NCBI RefSeq assembly: GCF_017976235.1
Contig: NZ_JACVHC010000003.1
Coordinates: 558,001 to 622,000, forward strand
Direction of reading: 5' to 3'
Length of the DNA: 64,000 nt
DNA from: Pseudomonas anatoliensis
GTDB lineage: Bacteria; Pseudomonadota; Gammaproteobacteria; Pseudomonadales; Pseudomonadaceae
Below the pieces are notes generated by a model. It was not told the origin of the DNA. It made no database searches and saw nothing but the letters and a program-made list of their open reading frames with translations. Positions 1 to 7,672 of this stretch are shown in pieces (positions within the stretch are counted from its first letter, which is position 1; every line of letters starts with the position of its first letter). Both the position numbers and the translations under genes were made by a program.

Positions 1-573
1 GCTCCGCCGAAAGTCGTCACCCCGCCGCAGCCACCGGCTCCGGTTGAAGAACTGCCGATTCCGAAATTGGCTGAAGCACCGAAAGCCGAAATCGCGGTGC
101 AAAAACCAAAACCGAAGCCAAAGCCTAAACCGCCGAAGCCTGTCGAGAAGAAGCTGCCCGACCCGCCGAAGGAAAAGCCTTCCGAGGAAAAACCGGCCGA
201 CACACCACCGACACCTGCACCGACAGAGAAATCTGCTGCACCCGCACCAGGCCCGTCGCCAGCCCAGATGGCTGCCAAGGCCAGCTGGCAAGGTACTCTG
301 CTTGCGCATTTGGCCAAGTACAAAAAGTACCCGCAAAGCGCACAGGCGCGCGGCAAGGAAGGCTTGAATCGTCTGCGTTTCGTGGTCGATGGCGAAGGCA
401 ACGTGCTGTCGTTCGAACTGGTGGGCCGCTCGGGCAACGCCGATCTGGACCGGGCCACCCTGGAAATGATCCGCCGCGCACAACCGCTGCCCAAACCACC
501 GGCCGACATGTTGACCAATGGCTCGATTGAAATTGTTGCGCCATTTGTTTACTCGCTGGAACGCCGTCGTTAA
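1..573 (+). CDS. tonB: TonB-type energy transducer, 5'-truncated
   Basis: The frame is open from base 1 and ends at TAA 571-573, so the N-terminus with its membrane anchor lies outside the window. The visible 190 residues begin with a long Pro/Lys/Glu-rich spacer, including a run of alternating KP. After about residue 105 comes a TonB C-terminal domain with the features LAKYKKYP, RGKEGLNRLRFVVDGEG and GNADLDRATLEMIRRAQPLP. Proteins of this family span the periplasm and pass proton-motive force from ExbB/ExbD to outer-membrane receptors through the C-terminal domain. The gene is followed directly by a 30-bp perfect hairpin with a T-rich tail that probably ends transcription. The family call is firm. 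Which TonB paralogue this is, and which ExbBD pair it uses, cannot be told. Confidence 0.88.
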   Translation, partial: APPKVVTPPQPPAPVEELPIPKLAEAPKAEIAVQKPKPKPKPKPPKPVEKKLPDPPKEKPSEEKPADTPPTPAPTEKSAAPAPGPSPAQMAAKASWQGTLLAHLAKYKKYPQSAQARGKEGLNRLRFVVDGEGNVLSFELVGRSGNADLDRATLEMIRRAQPLPKPPADMLTNGSIEIVAPFVYSLERRR

Positions 574-584
574 GGAGCAAGATC

Positions 585-660
585 AAAAGATCGCAGCCTT
601 CGGCAGCTCCTACAGGTAGTCACATGCTCATGTAGGAGCTGCCGAAGGCTGCGATCTTTT
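585..660. repeat. Palindromic intergenic repeat acting as likely tonB terminator
   Basis: Two perfect 30-nt inverted arms (585-614 and 631-660) flank a 16-nt loop and are followed by CTTTTTT. The arm contains the motif GCAGCCTTCGGCAGCTCC. The same unit recurs as a pair at 63860-63932 and as a single arm at 6084-6113. It is a REP-like element of the kind common in Pseudomonas intergenic DNA. The T-rich tail makes it a plausible rho-independent terminator for tonB. Confidence 0.85.
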
Positions 661-724
661 CTTTTTTCCAGATCTGGCACCGGCAAACCGGCATTGCCCG
701 GTGTCGCACTCCTCCCTCAGTCTG

Positions 725-739
725 ATAACGTGCGTCTAT
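725..739 (+). promoter_or_regulatory. Weak OxyR half-site-like motif upstream of oxyR
   Basis: The sequence reads ATAA-N7-CTAT, one base off the ATAG-N7-CTAT half-site described for OxyR. It lies about 47 bases upstream of the oxyR start, where autoregulation would be expected. No second half-site with correct spacing is convincing, so this is only a candidate. Confidence 0.25.
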
Positions 740-785
740 CGATTGCAGCCGGTATGCTTGGCCCGCATCTTCATGGACGCTTGCT

Positions 786-1715
786 ATGACCCTCACAGAA
801 TTACGCTACATCGTCACCCTCGCCCAAGAGCAGCATTTCGGCCACGCCGCCGAAAAATGCCACGTCAGCCAGCCGACCCTGTCGGTGGGCGTGAAGAAAC
901 TTGAAGACGAACTCGGTGTGCTGATTTTCGAGCGCAGCAAGAGTGCCGTGCGTGTGACGCCGGTCGGCGAAGGCATCGTCGCCCAGGCGCAGAAAGTCCT
1001 GGAACAGGCCCAAGGCATTCGCGAGCTGGCCCAGGCCGGCAAGAACCAGCTGACCGCTCCGCTGAAAGTCGGCGCGATCTACACCGTCGGCCCGTACCTG
1101 TTTCCACACCTGATTCCCCAACTGCACCGGGTCGCCCCGCAGATGCCGTTGTATATCGAAGAAAACTTCACCCACGTGCTGCGCGATAAACTGCGCAACG
1201 GCGAACTCGACGCGATCATCATCGCCTTGCCGTTCAACGAAGCCGACGTGCTGACCCTGCAACTCTATGACGAGCCGTTCTACGTCTTGATGCCAGCGCA
1301 GCACCCGTGGACCCAGAAAGAAACCATCGACGCCGGCCTGCTCAACGACAAGAGCCTGCTGCTGCTCGGCGAAGGCCACTGCTTCCGCGATCAAGTACTG
1401 GAAGCCTGCCCGACCCTGACCAAGGGCAGTGACGGCGCCAAGCACACCACGGTCGAATCCAGCTCGCTGGAAACCATTCGCCACATGGTTGCCTCCGGTC
1501 TGGGCATCTCGATCCTGCCGTTGTCGGCGGTCGACAGCCACCACTACGCCCCGGGCGTGATCGAAGTGCGGCCCTTGTCGCCGCCGGTGCCATTCCGCAC
1601 CGTGGCGATTGCCTGGCGCGCGAGCTTTCCACGGCCCAAAGCCATCGAGATTCTCGCCGACTCCATTCGCCTGTGCTCGGTGGCCAAGCCAGCGGCACCG
1701 GTTACAGCCGGTTAA
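786..1715 (+). CDS. oxyR: LysR-family hydrogen peroxide sensor OxyR
   Basis: The 309-residue protein has an N-terminal winged helix-turn-helix (residues 1-60, with AAEKCHVSQPTLSVGVKKLE) and a LysR substrate-binding domain. The redox signature is clear: Cys199 in LGEGHCFRDQ and Cys208 in VLEACPTL match the disulfide-forming pair of E. coli OxyR. On oxidation by peroxide the protein activates catalase, alkyl hydroperoxide reductase and related genes. It lies nine bases upstream of recG and the two are probably cotranscribed, an order also known in P. aeruginosa. Start ATG 786 gives the canonical MTLTELRYIV N-terminus, though the ribosome site is weak. Confidence 0.97.
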   Translation: MTLTELRYIVTLAQEQHFGHAAEKCHVSQPTLSVGVKKLEDELGVLIFERSKSAVRVTPVGEGIVAQAQKVLEQAQGIRELAQAGKNQLTAPLKVGAIYTVGPYLFPHLIPQLHRVAPQMPLYIEENFTHVLRDKLRNGELDAIIIALPFNEADVLTLQLYDEPFYVLMPAQHPWTQKETIDAGLLNDKSLLLLGEGHCFRDQVLEACPTLTKGSDGAKHTTVESSSLETIRHMVASGLGISILPLSAVDSHHYAPGVIEVRPLSPPVPFRTVAIAWRASFPRPKAIEILADSIRLCSVAKPAAPVTAG

Positions 1716-1724
1716 GCGAGCGTC

Positions 1725-3800
1725 ATGACAGAGCTGTCGCAAGTGTCGGTGACGGCACTCAAGGGTGTCGGCGAAGCCATGGCCGAGAAGTTGGCCAAGG
1801 TCGGTCTGGAGAACCTCCAGGACGTGCTGTTCCACCTGCCGCTGCGCTATCAGGATCGCACCCGCGTGGTGCCGATCGGCCACTTGCGACCAGGACAGGA
1901 CGCCGTGGTCGAAGGCACCGTCAGCGGCGCCGACGTGGTCATGGGCCGTCGTCGCAGCCTCGTCGTGCGCTTGCAGGACGGCACGGGCGGCCTGAGCTTG
2001 CGCTTCTACCATTTCAGCAACGCGCAGAAAGAAGGCCTCAAGCGCGGCACGCGGATCCGCTGCTACGGCGAAGCGCGGCCCGGCGCGTCAGGACTGGAGA
2101 TCTACCACCCGGAATACCGCGCCATCACGGGCGACGAGCCGCCGCCGGTGGATGAAACCCTCACCCCGGTCTATCCGCTGACCGAAGGCCTGACCCAAGC
2201 GCGCTTGCGTCAGTTGTGCATGCAAACGCTGACGATGCTCAAGCCTGACACCCTGCCCGACTGGCTGCCGACCGAACTGGCCCGCGACTATCAACTCGCG
2301 CCACTGGCCGATGCGATCCGCTACTTGCACAACCCGCCCGCCGATGCCGACGTCGACGAACTCGCCCTCGGTCATCACTGGGCCCAGCATCGTCTCGCCT
2401 TCGAAGAACTGCTGACGCATCAACTGTCGCAGCAACGTCTGCGCGAAAGCATGCGTTCCCTGCGCGCGCCAGCCATGCCGAAAGCTACGAAGTTGCCGCC
2501 GAAATACCTGGCCAACCTCGGCTTCAACCCGACTGGCGCGCAGCAACGCGTCGGCAACGAAATCGCCTACGACCTCAGTCAGCACGAACCGATGCTGCGG
2601 CTGATTCAGGGTGACGTCGGCGCGGGTAAAACCGTGGTCGCCGCCCTCGCCGCGTTGCAAGCGCTGGAGGCCGGATACCAAGTCGCGTTGATGGCGCCGA
2701 CCGAAATCCTCGCTGAGCAACACTTCATCACCTTCAAGCGCTGGCTCGAGCCGTTGGGCATTGAAGTCGCGTGGCTGGCCGGCAAGCTCAAGGGCAAAAA
2801 TCGCGTTACCGCGCTGGAGCAAATCGCCAGCGGCACGCCGATGGTGGTGGGCACGCATGCACTGTTTCAGGAAGAGGTGAAATTCAAGAACCTCGCGCTG
2901 GTGATCATCGACGAACAGCACCGCTTCGGCGTGCAGCAGCGTCTGGCGTTGCGGCAGAAAGGCGTCGGTGGGCGCATGTGCCCGCATCAATTGATCATGA
3001 CCGCCACGCCGATTCCGCGCACGTTGGCGATGAGCGCCTACGCCGACCTCGACACCTCGATCCTTGACGAGTTACCGCCCGGTCGAACCCCGGTCAACAC
3101 CGTGCTGGTCACTGACACACGCCGCGTCGAAGTCATCGAACGGGTCCGTGGCGCCTGCGCCGAAGGGCGTCAGGCCTACTGGGTGTGCACGCTGATTGAA
3201 GAGTCGGAAGAGCTGACCTGTCAGGCCGCCGAAACCACCTTCGAAGACCTCACCGCCGCCCTTGGCGAACTGAAAGTCGGCCTGATTCACGGACGCATGA
3301 AACCTGTCGAAAAAGCCGCCGTCATGGCCGAATTCAAGGCCGGCAACCTGCAATTGCTGGTCGCAACCACGGTGATCGAAGTCGGCGTCGACGTCCCCAA
3401 CGCCAGCCTGATGATCATCGAAAACCCCGAGCGCCTGGGCCTCGCGCAGTTGCACCAATTGCGCGGTCGCGTCGGTCGAGGCAGCGCGGCCAGCCATTGC
3501 GTGTTGCTCTACCATCCGCCGCTGTCGCAGATCGGCCGCCAGCGCCTGGGCATCATGCGCGAGACCAACGACGGTTTCGTCATCGCCGAAAAAGACCTCG
3601 AACTGCGCGGCCCCGGTGAAATGCTCGGCACCCGCCAGACCGGTCTGTTGCAATTCAAAGTCGCCGACCTGATGCGCGATGCCGACTTGTTGCCCGCCGT
3701 GCGCGACGCCGCCCAAGCCTTGCTGGAACGCTGGCCGACCCACGTCAGCCCCTTGCTCGACCGGTGGCTGCGCCACGGGCAGCAATATGGCCAAGTGTGA
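1725..3800 (+). CDS. recG: ATP-dependent DNA helicase RecG
   Basis: The 691-residue protein has the normal RecG length. It starts with the wedge/OB-fold region (about residues 1-240: KGVGEAMAEKLAKVGL, then the HLPLRYQDRT motif). The superfamily 2 motor follows, with Walker A GDVGAGKTVVA, a DEQH box in IIDEQHRFGVQQR, motif III TATPIPRTLAM and the C-terminal QLHQLRGRVGRG and LRGPGEMLGTRQTG motifs. RecG reverses stalled replication forks and branch-migrates recombination intermediates in the cytoplasm. It starts nine bases after the oxyR stop codon. No frameshift or missing motif is seen. Confidence 0.98.
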   Translation: MTELSQVSVTALKGVGEAMAEKLAKVGLENLQDVLFHLPLRYQDRTRVVPIGHLRPGQDAVVEGTVSGADVVMGRRRSLVVRLQDGTGGLSLRFYHFSNAQKEGLKRGTRIRCYGEARPGASGLEIYHPEYRAITGDEPPPVDETLTPVYPLTEGLTQARLRQLCMQTLTMLKPDTLPDWLPTELARDYQLAPLADAIRYLHNPPADADVDELALGHHWAQHRLAFEELLTHQLSQQRLRESMRSLRAPAMPKATKLPPKYLANLGFNPTGAQQRVGNEIAYDLSQHEPMLRLIQGDVGAGKTVVAALAALQALEAGYQVALMAPTEILAEQHFITFKRWLEPLGIEVAWLAGKLKGKNRVTALEQIASGTPMVVGTHALFQEEVKFKNLALVIIDEQHRFGVQQRLALRQKGVGGRMCPHQLIMTATPIPRTLAMSAYADLDTSILDELPPGRTPVNTVLVTDTRRVEVIERVRGACAEGRQAYWVCTLIEESEELTCQAAETTFEDLTAALGELKVGLIHGRMKPVEKAAVMAEFKAGNLQLLVATTVIEVGVDVPNASLMIIENPERLGLAQLHQLRGRVGRGSAASHCVLLYHPPLSQIGRQRLGIMRETNDGFVIAEKDLELRGPGEMLGTRQTGLLQFKVADLMRDADLLPAVRDAAQALLERWPTHVSPLLDRWLRHGQQYGQV

Positions 3801-3879
3801 GCACCGTCGCAGTTTCTGACAGCCCGCGCCTACAGAGCTGGTTATACTCCTGCAATTGTTTCAAAAACGGATACAGACC

Positions 3880-5280
3880 ATGACCGAAGCTGCTCTCGCC
3901 CCCGAATCTCCGCACGCTCCGTCTGTTATTCGGCTGCTGCTGGACAAGCTCGGGATCGTCTACGAAGAAGTGCTCGACCACCACGGCCTCAATGCATCGC
4001 GCAAAGTACAAGCCGTGTTGCTGGACGACGCCGTCGGCGCGCTGATGGTGCTATTTCCACAGAGCCAACTGCTCGACCTCAATCGCCTCGCCGAACTGAC
4101 GGGTCGTCGTCTGACCGCCGTGTCGACTGAGCGCCTGCAAAAAATGCTCGGCAAACACAGCCTGAGCCTGTTGCCAGGTCTGCCGGCGCTGACCAGTTCG
4201 CCGTGCCTTTACGAAGAAAGCCTGCTGCGCGAGCCGAAGTTGCTGATCAACTCCGGTGAGCCGGGCGTGCTGCTGGAAATCACCAGCGAACACTTCAAGA
4301 CCATGCTTACCAAGGCCAGCGCCGCCAACTTCGGCGAGAACCTGACCAGCATTCGTCCGAACCTCGACCGCCCTGATGACGACCGCAAGGAAATCACTCA
4401 GGCTGTGCAGGCGTTCACCGCGCGACGCATCCAGCAGCGACTGGAAGCTACCATCGAGATTCCGCCGCTGGCCGAAACCGCTCAAAAGATCATCAAGCTG
4501 CGCGTCGACCCGAACGCCACCATCGACGACATCACCGGCGTGGTCGAAACGGACCCTGCGCTGGCCGCACAAGTGGTGAGCTGGGCGGCGTCGCCGTACT
4601 ACGCCTCGCCGGGCAAGATTCGTTCGGTGGAAGACGCGATCGTCCGCGTGCTCGGTTTCGATCTGGTGATCAATCTGGCGCTGGGCCTGGCCCTCGGCAA
4701 GACACTGAGCCTGCCGAAAGATCATCCACAACAGACGACGCCGTACTGGCAGCAGTCGATCTACACCGCCGCCGTCATCGAAGGCCTGACTCGCGCCATG
4801 CCGCGCGCCCAGCGCCCGGAAGCCGGCCTTACTTATCTGGCCGGTCTGCTGCACAACTTCGGCTACCTGCTGCTGGCCCACGTCTTCCCGCCGCACTTCT
4901 CGCTGATCTGCCGCCACCTGGAGGTCAACCCGCACCTGTGCCACAGCTACATCGAGCAGCATCTGCTGGGCATCAGCCGCGAACAGATCGGCTCGTGGCT
5001 GATGCGCTACTGGGACATGCCCGACGAACTGGCCACCGCCCTGCGCTTCCAGCACGATCCAAGCTACGACGGCGCCTACGCCGAATACCCGAACCTCGTG
5101 TGTTTGGCCGTGCGCCTGCTGCGTAGCCGTGGCATCGGCTCCGGTCCGGATGAAGACATCCCGGATGCACTGCTCGAGCGTGTCGGCCTGACCCGCGAAA
5201 AAGCCAACGACGTCGTCAGCAAAGTGCTTGAAGCCGAAGTCCTGCTGCGCGAATTGGCTTCGCAATTCAGCCAGGCCTAA
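3880..5280 (+). CDS. YbaK-like domain / HDOD domain fusion protein
   Basis: The 466-residue protein joins two domains. Residues about 10-155 resemble the YbaK/ProX aminoacyl-tRNA deacylase fold (VIRLLLDKLGIVYEEVLDHH near the start, LLINSGEPGVLLEI near the end). Residues about 190-400 form an HDOD domain (IPPLAETAQKIIKL, VVETDPALAAQVVSWA, SVEDAIVRVLGFDLV, LAGLLHNFGYLLLAHVFP). HDOD domains are relatives of HD phosphohydrolases that usually lack catalytic metal ligands and serve in signalling. A deacylase-like front end suggests a sensor role, but no activity can be assigned. An upstream in-frame TTG at 3856 is less likely than ATG 3880. A REP-like palindrome follows the stop codon. Confidence 0.88.
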   Translation: MTEAALAPESPHAPSVIRLLLDKLGIVYEEVLDHHGLNASRKVQAVLLDDAVGALMVLFPQSQLLDLNRLAELTGRRLTAVSTERLQKMLGKHSLSLLPGLPALTSSPCLYEESLLREPKLLINSGEPGVLLEITSEHFKTMLTKASAANFGENLTSIRPNLDRPDDDRKEITQAVQAFTARRIQQRLEATIEIPPLAETAQKIIKLRVDPNATIDDITGVVETDPALAAQVVSWAASPYYASPGKIRSVEDAIVRVLGFDLVINLALGLALGKTLSLPKDHPQQTTPYWQQSIYTAAVIEGLTRAMPRAQRPEAGLTYLAGLLHNFGYLLLAHVFPPHFSLICRHLEVNPHLCHSYIEQHLLGISREQIGSWLMRYWDMPDELATALRFQHDPSYDGAYAEYPNLVCLAVRLLRSRGIGSGPDEDIPDALLERVGLTREKANDVVSKVLEAEVLLRELASQFSQA

Positions 5281-5283
5281 ACG

Positions 5284-5349
5284 CATCGCGGGCAAGCCCG
5301 CTCCCACAAGATCTATGCGATCCCTGTGGGAGCGGGCTTGCCCGCGATG
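5284..5349. repeat. REP-like palindrome (GCGGGCAAGCCCGC family)
   Basis: Perfect 25-nt inverted arms lie at 5284-5308 and 5325-5349 with a 16-nt loop. The core GCGGGCAAGCCCGCTCCCAC is a very common Pseudomonas intergenic element. It sits just after the YbaK-HDOD stop codon and may stabilise or end that transcript. Confidence 0.85.
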
Positions 5350-5384
5350 AATCCAGCTCAATCTATCTGCCTGAAAAAAAACCT

Positions 5385-5530
5385 GTGGTGAGGGGATTTA
5401 GCGAAACGTCGCACCGCCCCGACCGACTGCGCAGCAGTCGCAAACCCAGCCAACAAGGTTTGTCCGGTAGATCGAGTATTCTGGCTTTGGGGCCGCTTCG
5501 CAGCCCAACGGGGATAAATCCCCTCGCCAC
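5385..5530. repeat. Diverged palindromic repeat (GGGGATTTATCCCC family)
   Basis: Outer arms beginning GTGGTGAGGGGATTTA (5385-5400) and ending with GGGGATAAATCCCCTCGCCAC at the right border enclose about 100 bases with secondary palindromes. The right half matches, in inverted orientation, the repeat at 62696-62824, including the GGGCTGCGAAGCGGCCCC-type segment. It separates convergent genes and shows no coding signal. Confidence 0.7.
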
Positions 5531-5546
5531 AAAAACCCTTCTACTC

Positions 5547-5930
5547 TCAGGCTTTTGGCTTGGCCTTCCTCGGCTTCAAATACTTCATCAACCCCTGAAA
5601 CCACATCACCAGCGCCGGATTGCCCTTGATCTGGATCGACTTGTCCTGAATCCCCTGCATAAACGCCAACTGCTTGTTCTTCGCCTGCATCGTGGCAAAG
5701 CCATAACCCGCATCTTTAAACGCAATCGCAAACGCCGGCTCCGCCACCACCCCAGACTTGCTGGTGATGCGTTGATCCTTGACCACGAAATGCCGCGCCA
5801 CTTTCCCATCCAGCGTCTGCATCTGAAACACCAGATCCTTGTCACCCAACTGCTGCTGGAACGCGGGATTTGTCCGGCTGGCCTTACCCATCAACAAACC
5901 CATCATCCACAGAAGAAAACGAAATTTCAT
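5547..5930 (-). CDS. SCP2 sterol-binding-like small protein
   Basis: The 127-residue protein has a short hydrophobic N-terminus, then the pattern of a small SCP-2-type lipid-binding fold (LVFQMQTLDGKVARHFVV, FAIAFKDAGYGFATM, IQIKGNPALVMWFQGL) and a Lys-rich tail. SCP-2 folds bind lipids or acyl groups, but the substrate here is unknown. ATG 5930 is preferred over GTG 5936 because GAGG lies eight bases ahead of it. The gene is alone on the minus strand, between repeat elements and an upstream intergenic stretch. The family call is moderate and the function unassigned. Confidence 0.7.
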   Translation of the reverse strand: MKFRFLLWMMGLLMGKASRTNPAFQQQLGDKDLVFQMQTLDGKVARHFVVKDQRITSKSGVVAEPAFAIAFKDAGYGFATMQAKNKQLAFMQGIQDKSIQIKGNPALVMWFQGLMKYLKPRKAKPKA

Positions 5931-6083
5931 GCGCACAGCCTCAAAAGGAAAATGAACGGCCGGGGGAGTGTAACGGCTTCAAGCGATAACGCCACTATTG
6001 GTAAACGTTGGAAGAGGATGCCGCCGTTTTCTAGCACGATGACTACCAAGTCACACTTCCCTACACACGCCTACACACATTTC

Positions 6084-6113
6084 TGTAGGAGCTGCCGAAG
6101 GCTGCGATCTTTT
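6084..6113 (+). repeat. Solo half of the GCAGCCTTCGGCAGC palindromic repeat
   Basis: Thirty bases identical to the right arm of the element at 585-660, here without its partner arm. It lies in the stretch 5937-6284, which otherwise holds only the leader of the following DUF6124 gene. Confidence 0.8.
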
Positions 6114-6166
6114 GATCTTCCACCCCGTAAACCTATGGAAAATTTCCTGCAAAGAGCCGGGCTGTT

Positions 6167-6244
6167 CATGAACTAGGCGGACGGGTGGGCTATCGATAAG
6201 CTCTGTGTGTCGCCGCAAAATCGGTGATCGGATGTGCAAGTCCG
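6167..6244 (+). promoter_or_regulatory. Conserved two-hairpin leader, copy 1
   Basis: CATGAACTA at 6167-6175 is followed 32 bases later by two adjacent hairpins. Hairpin 1 (6209-6228) has 7-bp arms GTCGCCG and CGGTGAT around CAAAAT. Hairpin 2 (6229-6244) has arms CGGAT and GTCCG around loop GTGCAA. The same nine-mer, the same 41-base offset and both hairpins occur before the paralogous gene at 17886, with changes that keep pairing (A-U or G-C to G-U). GAACTA is one base from the GAACTT -35 box of AlgU/RpoE-type promoters, but no clear -10 box is shared. This is most likely a promoter plus a structured 5' leader. Confidence 0.55.
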
Positions 6245-6284
6245 TATTCGGGGAAAATCAATTAACTGCTCAGGATTTACACCC

Positions 6285-6647
6285 ATGACTGATGAAACAT
6301 TCGACGCTGATTCAACCTCCCCCTACGCGTCTCCCGATTCAAAGAAATTCCACGAAGCCGCCGAGCGCGCCCTCGACCACCATTTCAAACCCGCCGTCGA
6401 ACCACGCCCCAAACGCGAAACCGGCCTCTTCAGCCTCTCCCCCGGTACCGACGCCGAAGCCCTCATGGCCAACGCCTCGGAAGACCTGCTGTCCATCAGC
6501 GTCATCGCCTGCGACCTGGCTGACAACCTCCACGGCTCCCGCCGCTCGGTCGCGCTGGCCCTTAGCAGAATGGCGGATGGGGTGCGGTTGATGGTCGAAG
6601 GGATGCTTGATCACATAGAAGTGCGGAGTGTGAAGGCCAAACCTTAA
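6285..6647 (+). CDS. DUF6124-type small protein, copy 1
   Basis: The 120-residue soluble protein has a variable acidic N-terminus, a basic patch (PRPKRETGLFSL) and a conserved helical core (TDAEALMANASEDLLSIS, RRSVALALSRMADGVRLMVE). The core is closely shared with the protein at 17886-18272. I recall such proteins as the Pseudomonas DUF6124/DUF3077 group. Their function is not known. ATG 6285 has AGGA nine bases upstream. The gene stands alone behind the shared leader and is followed by a G-rich hairpin. It is not exported, unlike most neighbours. Confidence 0.8.
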   Translation: MTDETFDADSTSPYASPDSKKFHEAAERALDHHFKPAVEPRPKRETGLFSLSPGTDAEALMANASEDLLSISVIACDLADNLHGSRRSVALALSRMADGVRLMVEGMLDHIEVRSVKAKP

Positions 6648-6665
6648 CGGGATTTGCGGATGGAA

Positions 6666-6688
6666 AAAGGGGACGTTAAGTCCCCTTT
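6666..6688 (+). terminator. Hairpin after DUF6124 copy 1
   Basis: Inverted arms AAAGGGGAC and GTCCCCTTT surround GTTAA, followed by CT. It lies 18 bases after the stop codon and is the likely transcription end of the preceding gene. Confidence 0.65.
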
Positions 6689-6717
6689 CTGCAACTGTCT
6701 GTAAAAAATTCAGACAC

Positions 6718-6746
6718 AAAAAAGCTGCCAATCAGGCAGCTTTTTT
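6718..6746. terminator. Bidirectional rho-independent terminator
   Basis: AAAAAAGCTGCC and GGCAGCTTTTTT pair around AATCA. With A and T tracts on both sides it can stop transcription from both strands, between the plus-strand DUF6124 gene and the minus-strand small gene at 6762-6926. Confidence 0.9.
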
Positions 6747-6761
6747 GAGAATCCGAAACCT

Positions 6762-6926
6762 TCAACCGGCCAGTCGACCAACAGGCTCGAAATCACTGCC
6801 GTTGGACAGAGCAACATCCAGAAAGCGGCTGCGCTTATTACCAGAGCGCTTGGCCAAAACTTCACGAGCTTCAGCCTGGAACCGGGCAGCCATCATAGGC
6901 TTTGGTTCATGTTTTGACTTTTTCAT
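6762..6926 (-). CDS. Small basic hypothetical protein
   Basis: A 54-residue, strongly basic protein beginning MKKSKHEPKPMMAARF and containing AREVLAKRSGNKRSRFLDVA. It is supported by a good ribosome site (GAGAGG, six bases ahead of ATG 6926) and by a strong terminator just after its stop codon. No signal peptide or membrane segment is seen. I do not recognise the family. The basic composition would suit nucleic-acid or ribosome contact, but that is only a guess. Confidence 0.5.
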   Translation of the reverse strand: MKKSKHEPKPMMAARFQAEAREVLAKRSGNKRSRFLDVALSNGSDFEPVGRLAG

Positions 6927-7072
6927 GGAAACCTCTCGGGTCTCGAAATTTGACTGGATGTTGGAGGCTCGACGCCGCCAATAACAAGTCAACTACAAGG
7001 GAATATTGAGTCCTTTTCTGTCAGCGGACAGGTAAACAAAACGCAGGAAACGCTTTTAAACCAATCATTGCA

Positions 7073-7672
7073 TCAGCGATTCATAGGCAACTGAAAACGC
7101 ATACGAACAATGCAATAAGCGAAGTCTTCACGAAACAGCCGACCAGCCATTTCACAGTGCCCATCAGCGTATTGTTTCCAAAGCGGATCGTCGAAGGCTG
7201 CTCCCCCCAATCGCTCCATCGAAGTCGCCAGTCCTTTTTCCCGGTCCTGCCCAGCCATGGCCGTGGCGGCTTTGTAAAAACCGTCCAGCGGTAACCCGGT
7301 TTGCAGAGCAATCAACTCTCCCAAACGTGCGTTGGTTGTTTGCACCAGACACCCAAGCCTATCAATCGGCGCTTCAGCACCCGGGAACGTGCCTTGATAG
7401 ATCTCCTCGCAAAACCCTTCTTTGAAGCGCACCCATTTCTTCTGCACGTCTTTGAGTTGCATCTTTTCCGCAGGCGCCAAACTGGCCAGCGCTTTCTTAT
7501 ATTGCTCATTCAAGACTGCATCGACTTTCTCGAAAGTCTGCTGACCGCAGATGATCAAATCGCGATTGGTAAAGCTGTCAGGATTGCAGGCTTCCTGCGC
7601 ATGCGCTGGAACCAGCGAAGCAGCCAAAAAAACACCCGCGATCAGCTCAAAGAACGTCTTGAGTTTGATCAT
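7073..7672 (-). CDS. Exported LprI/DUF1311 lysozyme-inhibitor-like protein
   Basis: The 199-residue protein starts with a signal peptide (cleavage after PAHA). Its N-terminal half (about 25-110) has the DUF1311 pattern: paired Cys in ACNPDSFTNRDLIICG, ALNEQYKKAL-like repeats and QKKWVRFKEGFCEE. LprI of Mycobacterium, a member of this family, inhibits lysozyme. The C-terminal part (GHCEMAGRLFREDFAYCIVRM) is not recognised. The start overlaps the stop codon of the upstream gene by four bases (ATGA), so it is translationally coupled and the last member of the minus-strand gene train that begins at 15050 or 17375. A periplasmic protective role is inferred. Confidence 0.75.
   Translation of the reverse strand: MIKLKTFFELIAGVFLAASLVPAHAQEACNPDSFTNRDLIICGQQTFEKVDAVLNEQYKKALASLAPAEKMQLKDVQKKWVRFKEGFCEEIYQGTFPGAEAPIDRLGCLVQTTNARLGELIALQTGLPLDGFYKAATAMAGQDREKGLATSMERLGGAAFDDPLWKQYADGHCEMAGRLFREDFAYCIVRMRFQLPMNR

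Noticed and set aside
785..1715. CysB- or other LysR-type identity for the regulator at 786
   Set aside because: The Cys199/Cys208 pair in the OxyR redox loop and the recG neighbour decide for OxyR.
801..2012. Long antisense frame of 403 codons opposite oxyR and recG
   Set aside because: It is a shadow of GC-rich coding DNA on the other strand, rich in Gln, His and Arg, with no ribosome site or domain. Similar antisense frames opposite tssM, tssH, vgrG and tssA were dropped for the same reason.
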